This document shows positions 27,469 to 36,235 of a stretch of 64,000 nucleotides of DNA, piece by piece; within the stretch, counting starts at the first letter, position 1; each line of letters starts with the position of its first letter. Under the pieces are notes generated by a model. That model did no database searches, was not told the DNA's origin, and saw nothing but the letters and a program-made list of their open reading frames with translations. Origin of the DNA: Psychromonas ingrahamii 37 (GTDB taxonomy: Bacteria; Pseudomonadota; Gammaproteobacteria; Enterobacterales; Psychromonadaceae); NCBI RefSeq assembly GCF_000015285.1, contig NC_008709.1, positions 806,001 through 870,000 on the forward strand, in the 5' to 3' direction. A program made the translations under genes and the position numbers.

Positions 27469-28506
27469 CTATAAATCAATTGGTTGATAGTTCTCAGCTT
27501 CGTTTCTAAATGCCTTTAATGCGGCTTCTGCATCAACGCCTCGACTATTGGCTGATTTAATCCACTGCTCATCCATTCCTTTGATTTTTTCATTAAAATA
27601 GGCAATATCTTCTGCCGATGCGTCAATAACTTGACTGCCACTTGCAATGATATCTGCTTCGCCAATTTTATCAGCTTCAGCCCATGATCTGCCTGCAAGC
27701 GCAGATAAACGCTCTCCTGAAACGCTTCTAATCGCTGCTTGATCTTTTTCTGAAAGTCCATCCATAAAGTCAGGGCTTAAAAAGATACCAAATGAGCCAA
27801 GATATAAACCACCAGGTATTTTAAGAGTATAAGGTGCGACATCTTTAAACCGACCGACTTTCATCATATCCATTTGCATAAAAATACCATCAGCAACACC
27901 TTGAGAAAGCATCTCATATGCCTTGTTGGCAGGCGCATTCACGCCAATAATACCCAGGCGTTCGCCAATTTCACTCGCAGTACCACCGCCGACTCGAATT
28001 TTTTTATCTTTAAGTTCTTTAATTGAAGCTATCGGAGTGGTTGTATGAATTTGGGCTGGACCATGAACAAAAAGCCCCGCAACCTCAACACCATCATACT
28101 CGCCTGATTTTTGGAAAAATCTTTCGTTAATTCGCCAATGAGCGACAGATGCAGCCTCTGCGCCAACATCAGCGCCTGGCAGTTCTGCCATTTGCGGCAA
28201 AAGAAAGCGTCCGGGTAAATACCCGTGGAAAGTCCAAGATGCAGCAATCGCGCCATCTTCAACGAGATCAATCAAACTTTTAGGATGACCCACATCATAC
28301 TCAAGTTTAATGGTGACTCGGCCATCCGTTGCCTCTTCAATCCAATTGCCCCAAGTAGGAAGCACATTTTGATTCATTGTATGAGTCGGACTTAGCCATG
28401 TCCCAACACGCAGTACATGCTCAGGGCCAGATGCCCATGACATGCTTGAAAAACAGACGTAGGTGACAAATCCTGTGATGCTGGTTTTTAACAGATTATT
28501 AAACAT
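27469..28506 (-). CDS. dctP: TRAP transporter periplasmic binding protein (DctP type)
   Basis: Extracytoplasmic solute receptor of the TRAP system. The 345-residue precursor has a signal peptide, probably cut after SMSWA near residue 26, then LRVGTWLSPTHTMNQNVLPTWGNWIEEATDGRVTIK. The element ELKDKKIRVGG carries the conserved arginine that usually binds a carboxylate, followed by SQGVADGIFMQMD. GGATAT precedes the start. The gene is divergent from paaZ over 237 bp, so both may share regulation. A carboxylate ligand is likely; phenylacetate is an inference from context only. Confidence 0.9.
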   Translation of the reverse strand: MFNNLLKTSITGFVTYVCFSSMSWASGPEHVLRVGTWLSPTHTMNQNVLPTWGNWIEEATDGRVTIKLEYDVGHPKSLIDLVEDGAIAASWTFHGYLPGRFLLPQMAELPGADVGAEAASVAHWRINERFFQKSGEYDGVEVAGLFVHGPAQIHTTTPIASIKELKDKKIRVGGGTASEIGERLGIIGVNAPANKAYEMLSQGVADGIFMQMDMMKVGRFKDVAPYTLKIPGGLYLGSFGIFLSPDFMDGLSEKDQAAIRSVSGERLSALAGRSWAEADKIGEADIIASGSQVIDASAEDIAYFNEKIKGMDEQWIKSANSRGVDAEAALKAFRNEAENYQPIDL

Positions 28507-28590
28507 ATTATATCCTTTAAGTTTTAATGTTGAAATAATATGACACAGGAAATATTAACAAGCAAAATAATAGAGTCATTTTTGTTTGTA

Positions 28591-28630
28591 AAATGTAGCG
28601 TAAATGTTACATTTGTGATCAAAGGTAACA
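28591..28630. promoter_or_regulatory. Candidate operator between dctP and paaZ
   Basis: AAATGTA (28591-28597) and TACATTT (28608-28614) form one inverted repeat; TGTTAC (28605-28610) and GTAACA (28625-28630) form an overlapping one. These sit in the only gap between the divergent TRAP and paaZ genes. A regulator such as PaaX might bind here, but the motif is not the E. coli PaaX consensus. Confidence 0.4.
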
Positions 28631-28743
28631 ATTAGACGAAAACGAAGTTTTAACGTTCAGATGAAAAATAAGTTTTAACCTTAAAAAGTGACAACGCACA
28701 ATAGGGCAATAAGATTTCATTCATAATCAATAGGAATAAAATA

Positions 28744-30795
28744 ATGCAGAAACTACACAGTTACGTTATGGGAAATTGGTATTACGGAAAAAACAAACCG
28801 CGAGTAACGTCTAGCGCACTCACTAATGAAGGACTTTATGAGCTGGACAGTTCTGGTATTGACAATGCGGCAATGCTTGAATACGGTAGAAAAAAAGGCA
28901 GTAAAGCATTGGCTTCAATGACATTTCTTGAACGAGGAAATATGTTAAAAGAGGTTGCTAAATACATACTGGCTCATAAAGAAGAGCTCTATGCACTGTC
29001 GGCACAGACGGGTGCAACACGTGTTGATTCATGGGTCGATATTGAAGGTGGCGCTGCAACTTTTTTTAATAATTCAGGTCTTGCTAATCGCGAATTACCC
29101 AATGAAACCATCTGGGCAGAAGATGATTTAATCCCGCTATCTAAAAGTGGCTCATTTGCAGCACGACATATTCTGACTTCAAAACCGGGTGTCGCAATCC
29201 ATATCAATGCATATAATTTCCCCTGCTGGGGTATGTTAGAAAAGCTTGCCCCAACCTGGCTTGGTGGAATGGCTGCCATTATTAAACCCGGTTCTGAATC
29301 TGCATTTTTAACCCAGGCCATGGTTAAAATGATCGTTGAGAGCGGTCTGGTACCAGAAGGGGCCATTCAAGTTGTTTGTGGATCTGTTGGTAATTTACTC
29401 GATTGTGTTGATTATCAAGATGTCGTCACTTTTACAGGTTCAGCTAAAACCGGGCACATGTTACGAGCAACAGATAATCTGATTAAAAAATCAATTCCCT
29501 TCACCATGGAAGTTGACTCTATAAACTGCGCTGTCCTTGGCGATGATGTCACCATTGACTCACCCGAATTTAAGTTGTTTGTTAAAGAAGTTTGTCGTGA
29601 AATGACCATTAAAGCAGGACAAAAATGTACTGCTATTCGTCGTGCAATGGTGCCGTCCCACCTGCTTAGTGAAGCACGTGATGCAATAAAAATACGCCTT
29701 GAAAGAATAGTGGTCGGTGACCCAAGTATTAAAGACGTTACTATGGGACCGCTTATTAGTCAGTCTCAACTTGATGATGTTAAAGAAAAAGTAGCTTTAC
29801 TAAGCCATGATTGTGAGATTGTTACCGGTGGTGATATGTTAAATTTCACGCCACAAGGCTCTGAAAATGGCGCTTATTTCCCACCCACATTATTAGTCTG
29901 TAATGAACCTCAAGCATCGACAACTATTCATGATGTTGAAGCCTTTGGCCCTGTTTGTACATTAATGCCATACCAGGATCGTGATTCTCTTACTGAGTTA
30001 ATTGCCCTGGGTAAAGGCAGTCTTGTTGGCAGTCTTGTGACAGCATCAGGCAGCTTTGCATCAGAAATGGTAAGCCGAATCGGTCATCTGCACGGGCGCT
30101 TGCATATCCTAAATGCCGAATCATCTAAAGAATCGACAGGTCACGGCTCACCACTGCCGATGTTAATTCATGGTGGTCCTGGCCGTGCCGGCGGCGGGGA
30201 AGAAATGGGCGGGCTACGTGGTATTAAGCACTATATGCAACGTACTGCTATTCAAGGATCACCAACCATGATTGCGAGTGTAGGCAAAGAATGGGTTCGA
30301 GGCGCGCAAACAACAACCGATCTCGTCCATCCTTTTAAGAAATATTTTGAAAATATTGCCGTTGGCGAAAGCTTGAAAACCGCACGGCGTACCATAACAG
30401 AAACTGATATTGTTAACTTTGCCTGTTTAAGTGGCGATCATTTTTATGCGCACATGGATGATATTGCAGCAAAAGAATCGATGTTTGGTCAACGGGTTGC
30501 ACATGGTTATTTTATTATTTCCGCCGCTGCTGGTTTATTTGTTGAAGCCGCTCCTGGTCCTGTTTTAGCAAACTATGGTATGGAAAGTCTCAGGTTTGTT
30601 GAAGCGGTCGCAATTGGCGATACTATTCAGGTAGTATTAACCTGCCAAAAGAAAACTAAAAAGCGCCAGAAGCTCGAAGAGGACACGCCTCAAGGTGTGG
30701 TTGCCTGGGATGTAGAAGTCACTAATCAACATGGTAACCCCGTTGCCCTTTATACAATACTAACCCTTGTCGCGCGGGAAAAGGGAGACTTTTAA
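28744..30795 (+). CDS. paaZ: PaaZ, oxepin-CoA ring-opening bifunctional enzyme
   Basis: Opens oxepin-CoA by hydrolysis and oxidises the aldehyde to 3-oxo-5,6-dehydrosuberyl-CoA. The 683-residue protein fuses an NADP-dependent aldehyde dehydrogenase domain (about 1-520; base E256 in FTMEVDSIN, nucleophile C295 in GQKCTAIRR, both at the E. coli numbers) to an R-hydratase (MaoC) domain (about 535-683) with [20 protein letters not shown] precedes the start. Unlike the rest of the cluster it is followed by a strong terminator, so paaA onward needs its own promoter. Confidence 0.97.
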   Translation: MQKLHSYVMGNWYYGKNKPRVTSSALTNEGLYELDSSGIDNAAMLEYGRKKGSKALASMTFLERGNMLKEVAKYILAHKEELYALSAQTGATRVDSWVDIEGGAATFFNNSGLANRELPNETIWAEDDLIPLSKSGSFAARHILTSKPGVAIHINAYNFPCWGMLEKLAPTWLGGMAAIIKPGSESAFLTQAMVKMIVESGLVPEGAIQVVCGSVGNLLDCVDYQDVVTFTGSAKTGHMLRATDNLIKKSIPFTMEVDSINCAVLGDDVTIDSPEFKLFVKEVCREMTIKAGQKCTAIRRAMVPSHLLSEARDAIKIRLERIVVGDPSIKDVTMGPLISQSQLDDVKEKVALLSHDCEIVTGGDMLNFTPQGSENGAYFPPTLLVCNEPQASTTIHDVEAFGPVCTLMPYQDRDSLTELIALGKGSLVGSLVTASGSFASEMVSRIGHLHGRLHILNAESSKESTGHGSPLPMLIHGGPGRAGGGEEMGGLRGIKHYMQRTAIQGSPTMIASVGKEWVRGAQTTTDLVHPFKKYFENIAVGESLKTARRTITETDIVNFACLSGDHFYAHMDDIAAKESMFGQRVAHGYFIISAAAGLFVEAAPGPVLANYGMESLRFVEAVAIGDTIQVVLTCQKKTKKRQKLEEDTPQGVVAWDVEVTNQHGNPVALYTILTLVAREKGDF

Positions 30796-30825
30796 TGATT
30801 ATCCCCAACAGATAATTATTATTTT

Positions 30826-30860
30826 AAACAGCTAATCATTATCGATTAGCTGTTTTTTTT
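30826..30860 (+). terminator. Intrinsic terminator after paaZ
   Basis: AAACAGCTAATC (30826-30837) pairs perfectly with GATTAGCTGTTT (30844-30855) around a 6-base loop, with eight T residues overlapping and following. It separates paaZ from the paaA operon. Confidence 0.92.
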
Positions 30861-30928
30861 ACTTCAAAAAAAATATTAAAAACCGCCTCAATATTATCTC
30901 CCCCTTCTAATTACACTCAAAGTGTTAA

Positions 30929-30973
30929 TTAAATGTTAATTTAAATCAATTAATGTGATCTTAAATGTTAATT
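30929..30973. promoter_or_regulatory. Direct repeats upstream of paaA
   Basis: TTAAATGTTAATT occurs exactly at 30929-30941 and 30961-30973, 32 bp apart start to start, about three helical turns, in the gap before the paaA operon. Regulator binding is possible; the AT-rich surroundings make chance similarity a real alternative. Confidence 0.4.
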
Positions 30974-31051
30974 CTATCTTGTTATTTAATCCATTAATGA
31001 TACATTTATTAACACAAAAATAAATAAGCGTATCGCAACTGGAGGTTGATA

Positions 31052-31981
31052 GTGTCCTTAGATAATATTGCTTTTGAATCGAAAATTGAAAAAGAAATTC
31101 CAATCGAACCAAAAAATTGGATGCCGGAAAAGTATCGAAAAACATTAATTCGTCAGATTGGGCAGCATGCTCATTCGGAAATAATAGGCATGCTGCCTGA
31201 AGCAAATTGGATCACTCGTGCGCCTTCTTTACGACGCAAAGCGATATTACTTGCCAAGGTACAAGATGAAGCCGGCCACGGTATGTATCTTTATAGCGCA
31301 GCAGAAACACTGGGTGGAGATCGTTATGACCTTTACCAAAAAATGCTTAAAGGTGAGATGAAATATTCATCCATTTTCAACTACCCAACCTTAAACTGGG
31401 CAGATATTGGTGTTGTTGGTTGGTTAGTTGATGGCGCTGCCATTATTAATCAGGTTGCACTTTGCAGAACATCCTATGGACCCTATGCACGTGCAATGGT
31501 GAAAATTTGTAAAGAAGAGAGTTTTCACCAACGACAAGGTTATGAAGCCGTTACTGTATTAGCGAAAGGAACGAAAGAACAAAAACAAATGTTACAAGAC
31601 GCGATCAACCGTTGGTGGTGGCCGGTGTTAACGATGTTTGGTCCAAGCGATGATAACTCGCCTAACTCAGAACAAAGTATGGCATGGAAAATAAAACTCT
31701 TGAGTAATGACGAATTACGTCAAAAATTTGTTAACAATACGGTTCATCAGGTCGAAGCGTTAGGCATGGATATTCCAGATTCAGACTTAAAATGGAATGA
31801 ATCAAGCAATCAATTTGATCACGGTGAAATTGATTGGAATGAATTTATGGAAGTCATTAAAGGAAACGGTATCTGTAACCATGAGCGCATTCAAGCGAAG
31901 CAACGTGCTTGGGATGATGGCGAGTGGGTACGAGAAGCGGCGACTGCTTATGCCAATAAACAACAACAAAAATCAGCGTAA
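31052..31981 (+). CDS. paaA: PaaA, catalytic subunit of phenylacetyl-CoA 1,2-epoxygenase
   Basis: Di-iron oxygenase subunit that epoxidises the ring of phenylacetyl-CoA with PaaB, C and E. From GTG 31052, with GGAGG six bases upstream, it has 309 residues, the same as E. coli PaaA. The carboxylate and histidine iron ligands are visible in [26 protein letters not shown] and [17 protein letters not shown] at 31046 falls inside the ribosome site and is rejected. First gene of paaABCDEFGHIJK. Confidence 0.97.
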   Translation: MSLDNIAFESKIEKEIPIEPKNWMPEKYRKTLIRQIGQHAHSEIIGMLPEANWITRAPSLRRKAILLAKVQDEAGHGMYLYSAAETLGGDRYDLYQKMLKGEMKYSSIFNYPTLNWADIGVVGWLVDGAAIINQVALCRTSYGPYARAMVKICKEESFHQRQGYEAVTVLAKGTKEQKQMLQDAINRWWWPVLTMFGPSDDNSPNSEQSMAWKIKLLSNDELRQKFVNNTVHQVEALGMDIPDSDLKWNESSNQFDHGEIDWNEFMEVIKGNGICNHERIQAKQRAWDDGEWVREAATAYANKQQQKSA

Positions 31982-31995
31982 ATAAGGAAATAAAA

Positions 31996-32283
31996 ATGAC
32001 ATCTACTAACTGGCCGTTATATGAAGTTTTTGTACAAAGTAAGCAAGGTCTTGATCATAAACATGTAGGAAGCATACGTGGTGCCGATGACAGAACCGCA
32101 TTAGAAGGTGCACGCGATTTATACACACGCAGAAGTGAAGGTGTTTCTATTTGGGTGGTTAAATCATCACTTATTACCGCTTCACAGCCAAGTGAAAGCG
32201 GTCCGCTTTTTGAACCGGCAGATGATAAAATTTACCGTCATGCTCGTTTTTATACTATTCCATCTAACATTAAGCATATGTAA
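31996..32283 (+). CDS. paaB: PaaB, epoxygenase structural subunit
   Basis: Small subunit needed to assemble the active PaaABCE complex. It has 95 residues, exactly the E. coli length, with WPLYEVFVQSKQGLDHKHVG at the start and ALEGARDLYTRRSEGVSIWVV, the conserved core of the family. It lies 14 bp after paaA with AAGGAA upstream and 15 bp before paaC. Confidence 0.97.
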   Translation: MTSTNWPLYEVFVQSKQGLDHKHVGSIRGADDRTALEGARDLYTRRSEGVSIWVVKSSLITASQPSESGPLFEPADDKIYRHARFYTIPSNIKHM

Positions 32284-32298
32284 TTCAAGGAGTTAAGA

Positions 32299-33057
32299 AT
32301 GAATAATATTGATCCTAAACTACAATATGTACTGCAGCTAGCTGATACTAGTTTTGTATTATCACATCGTTTAGCGGAACTCTGCGGTATTGCGCCTGAG
32401 CTTGAAATTGATTTAGCGCTGACCAATATCAGTTTAGATCTGCTTGGCGAAGCGCGTAATTTATATCAATATGCGGGTGAATTCGATACTGAAAATCGCA
32501 AAGAAGACGATTTTGCTTATTTTCGAGATCAATCTGCTTATTATAATCTGCTCTTAAGTGAACAGCCGAACGAAGGCTTTGATATTACTATCACACGCCA
32601 ATACCTATTTGATGTTTTTCACTATCATTTCTTAACAGAACTTCAAAATAGTAGCGATCCTCAATTAGTCGTTATTGCAAAAAAATCAATTAAAGAAGCC
32701 AGCTACCATAAACGTTTCAGCCAGAATTGGATGATTCGATTAGGTGATGGCACGGCTCAAAGTAATCAAAAAATGCAAATGGCACTCAATGAAATGTGGC
32801 GCTTCAGTCATGAAATGTTTACCCCGACAGACAATGAGAAAAACCTTATTTCACAAGGTTTTGCTGTTGATGTTCAAGCATTGCAGCCAACGTGGCAACA
32901 GGAAATAGAAAGCACATTAGCCAAGGCAAATCTTGTTCTACCTAAAACAACAAACACCCGCCAAGGTGGCAAGGAAGGTTTACACAGTGAACATCTTGGT
33001 TTTCTGTTAGCTGAAATGCAGCACATACAAAGATCTTATCCTAACTGTGAATGGTAG
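32299..33057 (+). CDS. paaC: PaaC, epoxygenase subunit
   Basis: Ferritin-like partner of PaaA; it forms the stable PaaAC core but lacks a catalytic di-iron site. The 252-residue protein shows LADTSFVLSHRLAELCG, the helix ALTNISLDLLGEARNLYQYA, and KEASYHKRFSQNWMIRLGDG. The C-terminus EHLGFLLAEMQHIQRSYPNCEW is typical. AAGGAG precedes the start; the stop is eight bases before the likely paaD start. Confidence 0.97.
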   Translation: MNNIDPKLQYVLQLADTSFVLSHRLAELCGIAPELEIDLALTNISLDLLGEARNLYQYAGEFDTENRKEDDFAYFRDQSAYYNLLLSEQPNEGFDITITRQYLFDVFHYHFLTELQNSSDPQLVVIAKKSIKEASYHKRFSQNWMIRLGDGTAQSNQKMQMALNEMWRFSHEMFTPTDNEKNLISQGFAVDVQALQPTWQQEIESTLAKANLVLPKTTNTRQGGKEGLHSEHLGFLLAEMQHIQRSYPNCEW

Positions 33058-33065
33058 GGGTTGAA

Positions 33066-33572
33066 ATGGTTGTTAAAAATTTAGAAACGCTTGATCATCC
33101 TCAAAAAGTATCAGCCTGGAAATTACTTTCAGCGATACCGGATCCAGAAATTCCAGCGATTACGATCGCTGAACTGGGGATGCTACGCGCCGTTGATTTT
33201 GAAAACGAACAATGGGTAGTGACTTTTACACCAACCTATTCTGGTTGCCCGGCAACAGAAATGCTGATTAATGACATTACACAAGCAATGACATCAGCAG
33301 GGCACACACCCGTTAAGGTAAATGTCAGTCTGGATCCTGCCTGGACAACGGATTGGATGTCCGAGGCAAGCAAAAAAAAATTATCTGATTACGGCATTGC
33401 GCCACCTCAAGGTAAAGCCTGTTTTGAGGGCTCTTTACCACCCAGCGTTAACTGTCCAAATTGTGGTGGTCAATCAACCCAATTAATCAGTGAGTTTGGA
33501 TCAACAGCCTGTAAAGCACATTATAAATGCCTTACTTGTTATGAACCTTTTGATTACTTTAAATGTATTTAA
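33066..33572 (+). CDS. paaD: PaaD, Fe-S maturation factor of the epoxygenase
   Basis: MIP18/DUF59-type protein needed for in vivo activity, probably for PaaE or complex maturation. From ATG 33066 (GGGG five to six bases before) it has 168 residues: an N-terminal MIP18 domain (SAIPDPEIPAITIAELGML, YSGCPATEML) and a C-terminal cysteine cluster with CPNCGG and CLTCYEPFDYFKC that may bind zinc or iron. An in-frame ATG at 33051 would overlap paaC and add five residues. Confidence 0.94.
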   Translation: MVVKNLETLDHPQKVSAWKLLSAIPDPEIPAITIAELGMLRAVDFENEQWVVTFTPTYSGCPATEMLINDITQAMTSAGHTPVKVNVSLDPAWTTDWMSEASKKKLSDYGIAPPQGKACFEGSLPPSVNCPNCGGQSTQLISEFGSTACKAHYKCLTCYEPFDYFKCI

Positions 33573-33585
33573 TCGAGAACTAATT

Positions 33586-34641
33586 ATGACAACATTTTAC
33601 CCGCTTATGATAAAAGAAATACAACATGAAACGAATGATGCCGTCGTGCTTACATTTGCAATTCCAGCGTCATTATCAGCAGAGTTTAAATTTAAGCCAG
33701 GGCAATACCTGACGCTGAAATCAACGCTTGATAATGAGGAGCTGCGCCGTTGTTATTCAATATGCTCATCTGCTAACGACAGCGATCTTAGTATTGGCAT
33801 TAAAGAAATCCCCGATGGGCGCTTTTCACAATATGCAAATAAAGAATTAAAAGTGGGAGATTCGATTGATGTTATGTCTCCAAAAGGTCAGTTTGGCTTT
33901 GAACCTGAAAAAAACACCAATAAAAAATATTTAGGTATTGCCGTTGGCTCAGGCATTACGCCTATTATTTCGATGTTAAAAAGCACCTTAGAAGCCGAGC
34001 CTGAAAGTCAATTTACGCTGCTTTATGGTAATAAAACACTGAATTCCACTATGTTCAAAAGAGAATTATCCGATTATAAAAATCGCTTTACGGACAGATT
34101 GCAGCTTGTTTATTTATTTTCCCGTGAAAGTCATGAGGCTGAACTGCTAAACGGCCGGCTGGATGCGCAAAAACTTCAAGATTTAGGTCATTCCTTTTTT
34201 GATTGGAGTAAATTTAATGAGTGCTATCTGTGTGGTCCGGAGGAGATGTTAGAGCCTTCTTACAGCGTTTTAAATAAAGGCGGACTGCGCAAAGAGAACT
34301 TTCATGTTGAACGCTTTAATATTTCAAAAAGTCCACGACGAGCAATTGAGAGTCATGTTGAAAAAAGCGAGATAACAGTAAAACGTGATGGCCGTATTAT
34401 GTCAATTGAAATGACTGAAGATGACGATAGTATTTTAGATGCAGCGCTTCGACAAGGTGCTGATCTTCCTCACGCATGTAAAGGGGGCGTCTGTGCAACC
34501 TGCATTTGTAAAGTGACATCGGGTACCGTTGAGATGTCGGTTAATTATAGTTTGGAAGATGAACAAGTTAATAAAGGTTTTGTTCTTAGCTGCCAGGCTG
34601 TACCGACTTCAAATGCAGTCACCGTTGACTTTGATGCTTAG
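33586..34641 (+). CDS. paaE: PaaE, epoxygenase reductase
   Basis: NADPH-dependent reductase that passes electrons to PaaA. From ATG 33586 it has 351 residues: an FAD domain with RRCYSICSS, an NAD(P)-binding part with GIAVGSGITPIISML, and a C-terminal plant-type 2Fe-2S domain with CKGGVCATCICKV and a later cysteine in LSCQAVP. The frame is open upstream to 33490 inside paaD, but the 33586 start gives the expected N-terminus. Confidence 0.96.
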   Translation: MTTFYPLMIKEIQHETNDAVVLTFAIPASLSAEFKFKPGQYLTLKSTLDNEELRRCYSICSSANDSDLSIGIKEIPDGRFSQYANKELKVGDSIDVMSPKGQFGFEPEKNTNKKYLGIAVGSGITPIISMLKSTLEAEPESQFTLLYGNKTLNSTMFKRELSDYKNRFTDRLQLVYLFSRESHEAELLNGRLDAQKLQDLGHSFFDWSKFNECYLCGPEEMLEPSYSVLNKGGLRKENFHVERFNISKSPRRAIESHVEKSEITVKRDGRIMSIEMTEDDDSILDAALRQGADLPHACKGGVCATCICKVTSGTVEMSVNYSLEDEQVNKGFVLSCQAVPTSNAVTVDFDA

Positions 34642-34653
34642 GAGGCAGGGATA

Positions 34654-35439
34654 TTGACTTTAAATAATGAATCAAATTTTCTTCAATGCTCTGAAAAAAA
34701 GGGTGTGCTGTTAATACAATTTACGCATTACGAAAAACGTAATGCACTTTCAAATGACTGCCTTAATGAACTGGCAGGGGTATTAGATAAAGCCGAGCAA
34801 CAGAATCATATTGCTGCGGTCGTGCTAACCGGTGGACAACGTTGTTTTGCTGCAGGTGCAGATCTTAATGAGTTAGCAACGCAAGGTGCTATTGATACCT
34901 GGTTGAACCCCAGACCTGAATTATGGGCGCGTTTAAATAAGTTTAGCAAACCTTTATTAGCCGCTGTGAATGGTTATGCCTTAGGAGCCGGCCTTGAGTT
35001 AGTTCTACTGTGTGATATTGCCATTTCAGGACAAAAAGCCCTGTTTGGTTTGCCGGAAATAACCTTAGGATTAATACCGGGTGCTGGTGGCACACAACGT
35101 TTAGCGCGGACAGTCGGTAAATCTTTGACTAATCAAATGGTACTGACTGGGCTTCCGATCACGGCCGAACGCGCTTTACAAGCAGGTCTTATTAGTGAAG
35201 TTGTTATTCCTGAGTTAACACTTGAGCGCACCATCATCATTGCCGAAACAATAGCAAAACGCGCGCCGCTTGCGATAAAAGCTGCCAAACAATCTCTGCA
35301 GCAAGTTCCTAATAGCAGCTTGGATCAAGGCTTAAAATTCGAGCGTCAATTGTTTGTCACATTAGCCGCAAGCAACGATAGAAAAGAAGGCATTGATGCT
35401 TTTTTTAACAAGCGTCAACCGACCTATAAAGGGAGTTAG
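34654..35439 (+). CDS. paaF: PaaF, 2,3-dehydroadipyl-CoA hydratase
   Basis: Crotonase-fold hydratase acting in the beta-oxidation part of the pathway. It starts at TTG 34654, eight bases after a strong GGAGG that overlaps the end of paaE, and has 261 residues. FAAGADLNEL and NGYALGAGLELVLLCDIAI form the oxyanion-hole regions, and LPEITLGLIPGAGGTQRL includes the catalytic glutamate. Four bases separate its stop from the paaG start. Confidence 0.93.
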   Translation: MTLNNESNFLQCSEKKGVLLIQFTHYEKRNALSNDCLNELAGVLDKAEQQNHIAAVVLTGGQRCFAAGADLNELATQGAIDTWLNPRPELWARLNKFSKPLLAAVNGYALGAGLELVLLCDIAISGQKALFGLPEITLGLIPGAGGTQRLARTVGKSLTNQMVLTGLPITAERALQAGLISEVVIPELTLERTIIIAETIAKRAPLAIKAAKQSLQQVPNSSLDQGLKFERQLFVTLAASNDRKEGIDAFFNKRQPTYKGS

Positions 35440-35443
35440 ATTG

Positions 35444-36232
35444 ATGGAAAATAGCGTACTGACAATAATAGAAAATGGCGTCTGCCTTATTTCTCTTAAT
35501 CGACCAAAACAATTAAATAGTTTTAACCCTGAAATGCACCAAGCATTAATGAGTGCATTAAAAAATGCCAACAGAAATGATGAAGTACGATCCATTGTCA
35601 TTACAGGTACAGGTCGCGCATTTTGTGCGGGACAAGACTTAAACGATCGTAATATTAGCGCAGATCAAGCCAGACCCGATCTCGGTGAAAGTATTGAGAA
35701 ATTTTATAATCCGCTGATAAATATGCTTGTTGCAATCAACAAGCCCATTATTGCAGCGGTTAACGGCGTGGCGGCAGGTGCAGGTGCAAATCTGGCGCTC
35801 GCTTGTGACATTGTGATTGCAGGGAAATCCGCGAGTTTTATTCAGGCATTCTGCAAACTTGGGCTAGTGCCGGATTCCGGGGGCACATGGACACTGCCGC
35901 GATTAATTGGCCCGGCACGGGCAAAGGCATTAATGCTGCTCGGCAATAAGTTACCCGCGCAGCAGGCTAAAGAGTGGGGCATGATCTGGGAATGCGTTGA
36001 AGATGACCAACTAATGTCAGAAGCGATGACATTAGCTGATCATCTTGCAACGCAACCAACAACGGGACTCGGTTATATAAAGAGAGCGCTTAATCACAGT
36101 AGTGATAATACATTATCAGAACAACTTGAATTAGAGCGCGACCTGCAACGTCTTGCAGGGCGTACTGATGATTACCGTGAAGGTGTTACGGCTTTCTTTG
36201 AAAAAAGACAACCGGTCTTTAAAGGGAAATAA
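35444..36232 (+). CDS. paaG: PaaG, ring-epoxide isomerase
   Basis: Crotonase-fold isomerase turning the ring epoxide into oxepin-CoA and also shifting a double bond later. From ATG 35444 it has 262 residues, the E. coli length. Diagnostic parts are FCAGQDLNDRN and NGVAAGAGANLALACDIVIAG, with KLGLVPDSGGTWTLPRLIG holding the catalytic aspartate instead of the hydratase glutamate. The open frame extends to 35393 within paaF, which is rejected as the start. Confidence 0.95.
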   Translation: MENSVLTIIENGVCLISLNRPKQLNSFNPEMHQALMSALKNANRNDEVRSIVITGTGRAFCAGQDLNDRNISADQARPDLGESIEKFYNPLINMLVAINKPIIAAVNGVAAGAGANLALACDIVIAGKSASFIQAFCKLGLVPDSGGTWTLPRLIGPARAKALMLLGNKLPAQQAKEWGMIWECVEDDQLMSEAMTLADHLATQPTTGLGYIKRALNHSSDNTLSEQLELERDLQRLAGRTDDYREGVTAFFEKRQPVFKGK

Positions 36233-36235
36233 ACT

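Noticed and set aside
24364-28506. Glycerate kinase and TRAP genes as one glycerate-use operon
   Set aside because: They are convergent and separated by a strong bidirectional palindrome.
28621-28630. CRP site starting at TGTGATCA in the dctP-paaZ gap
   Set aside because: Only the left half matches; the right half is not TCACA-like.
28989-29366. 125-codon minus-strand ORF inside paaZ
   Set aside because: Shadow of the paaZ aldehyde dehydrogenase domain.
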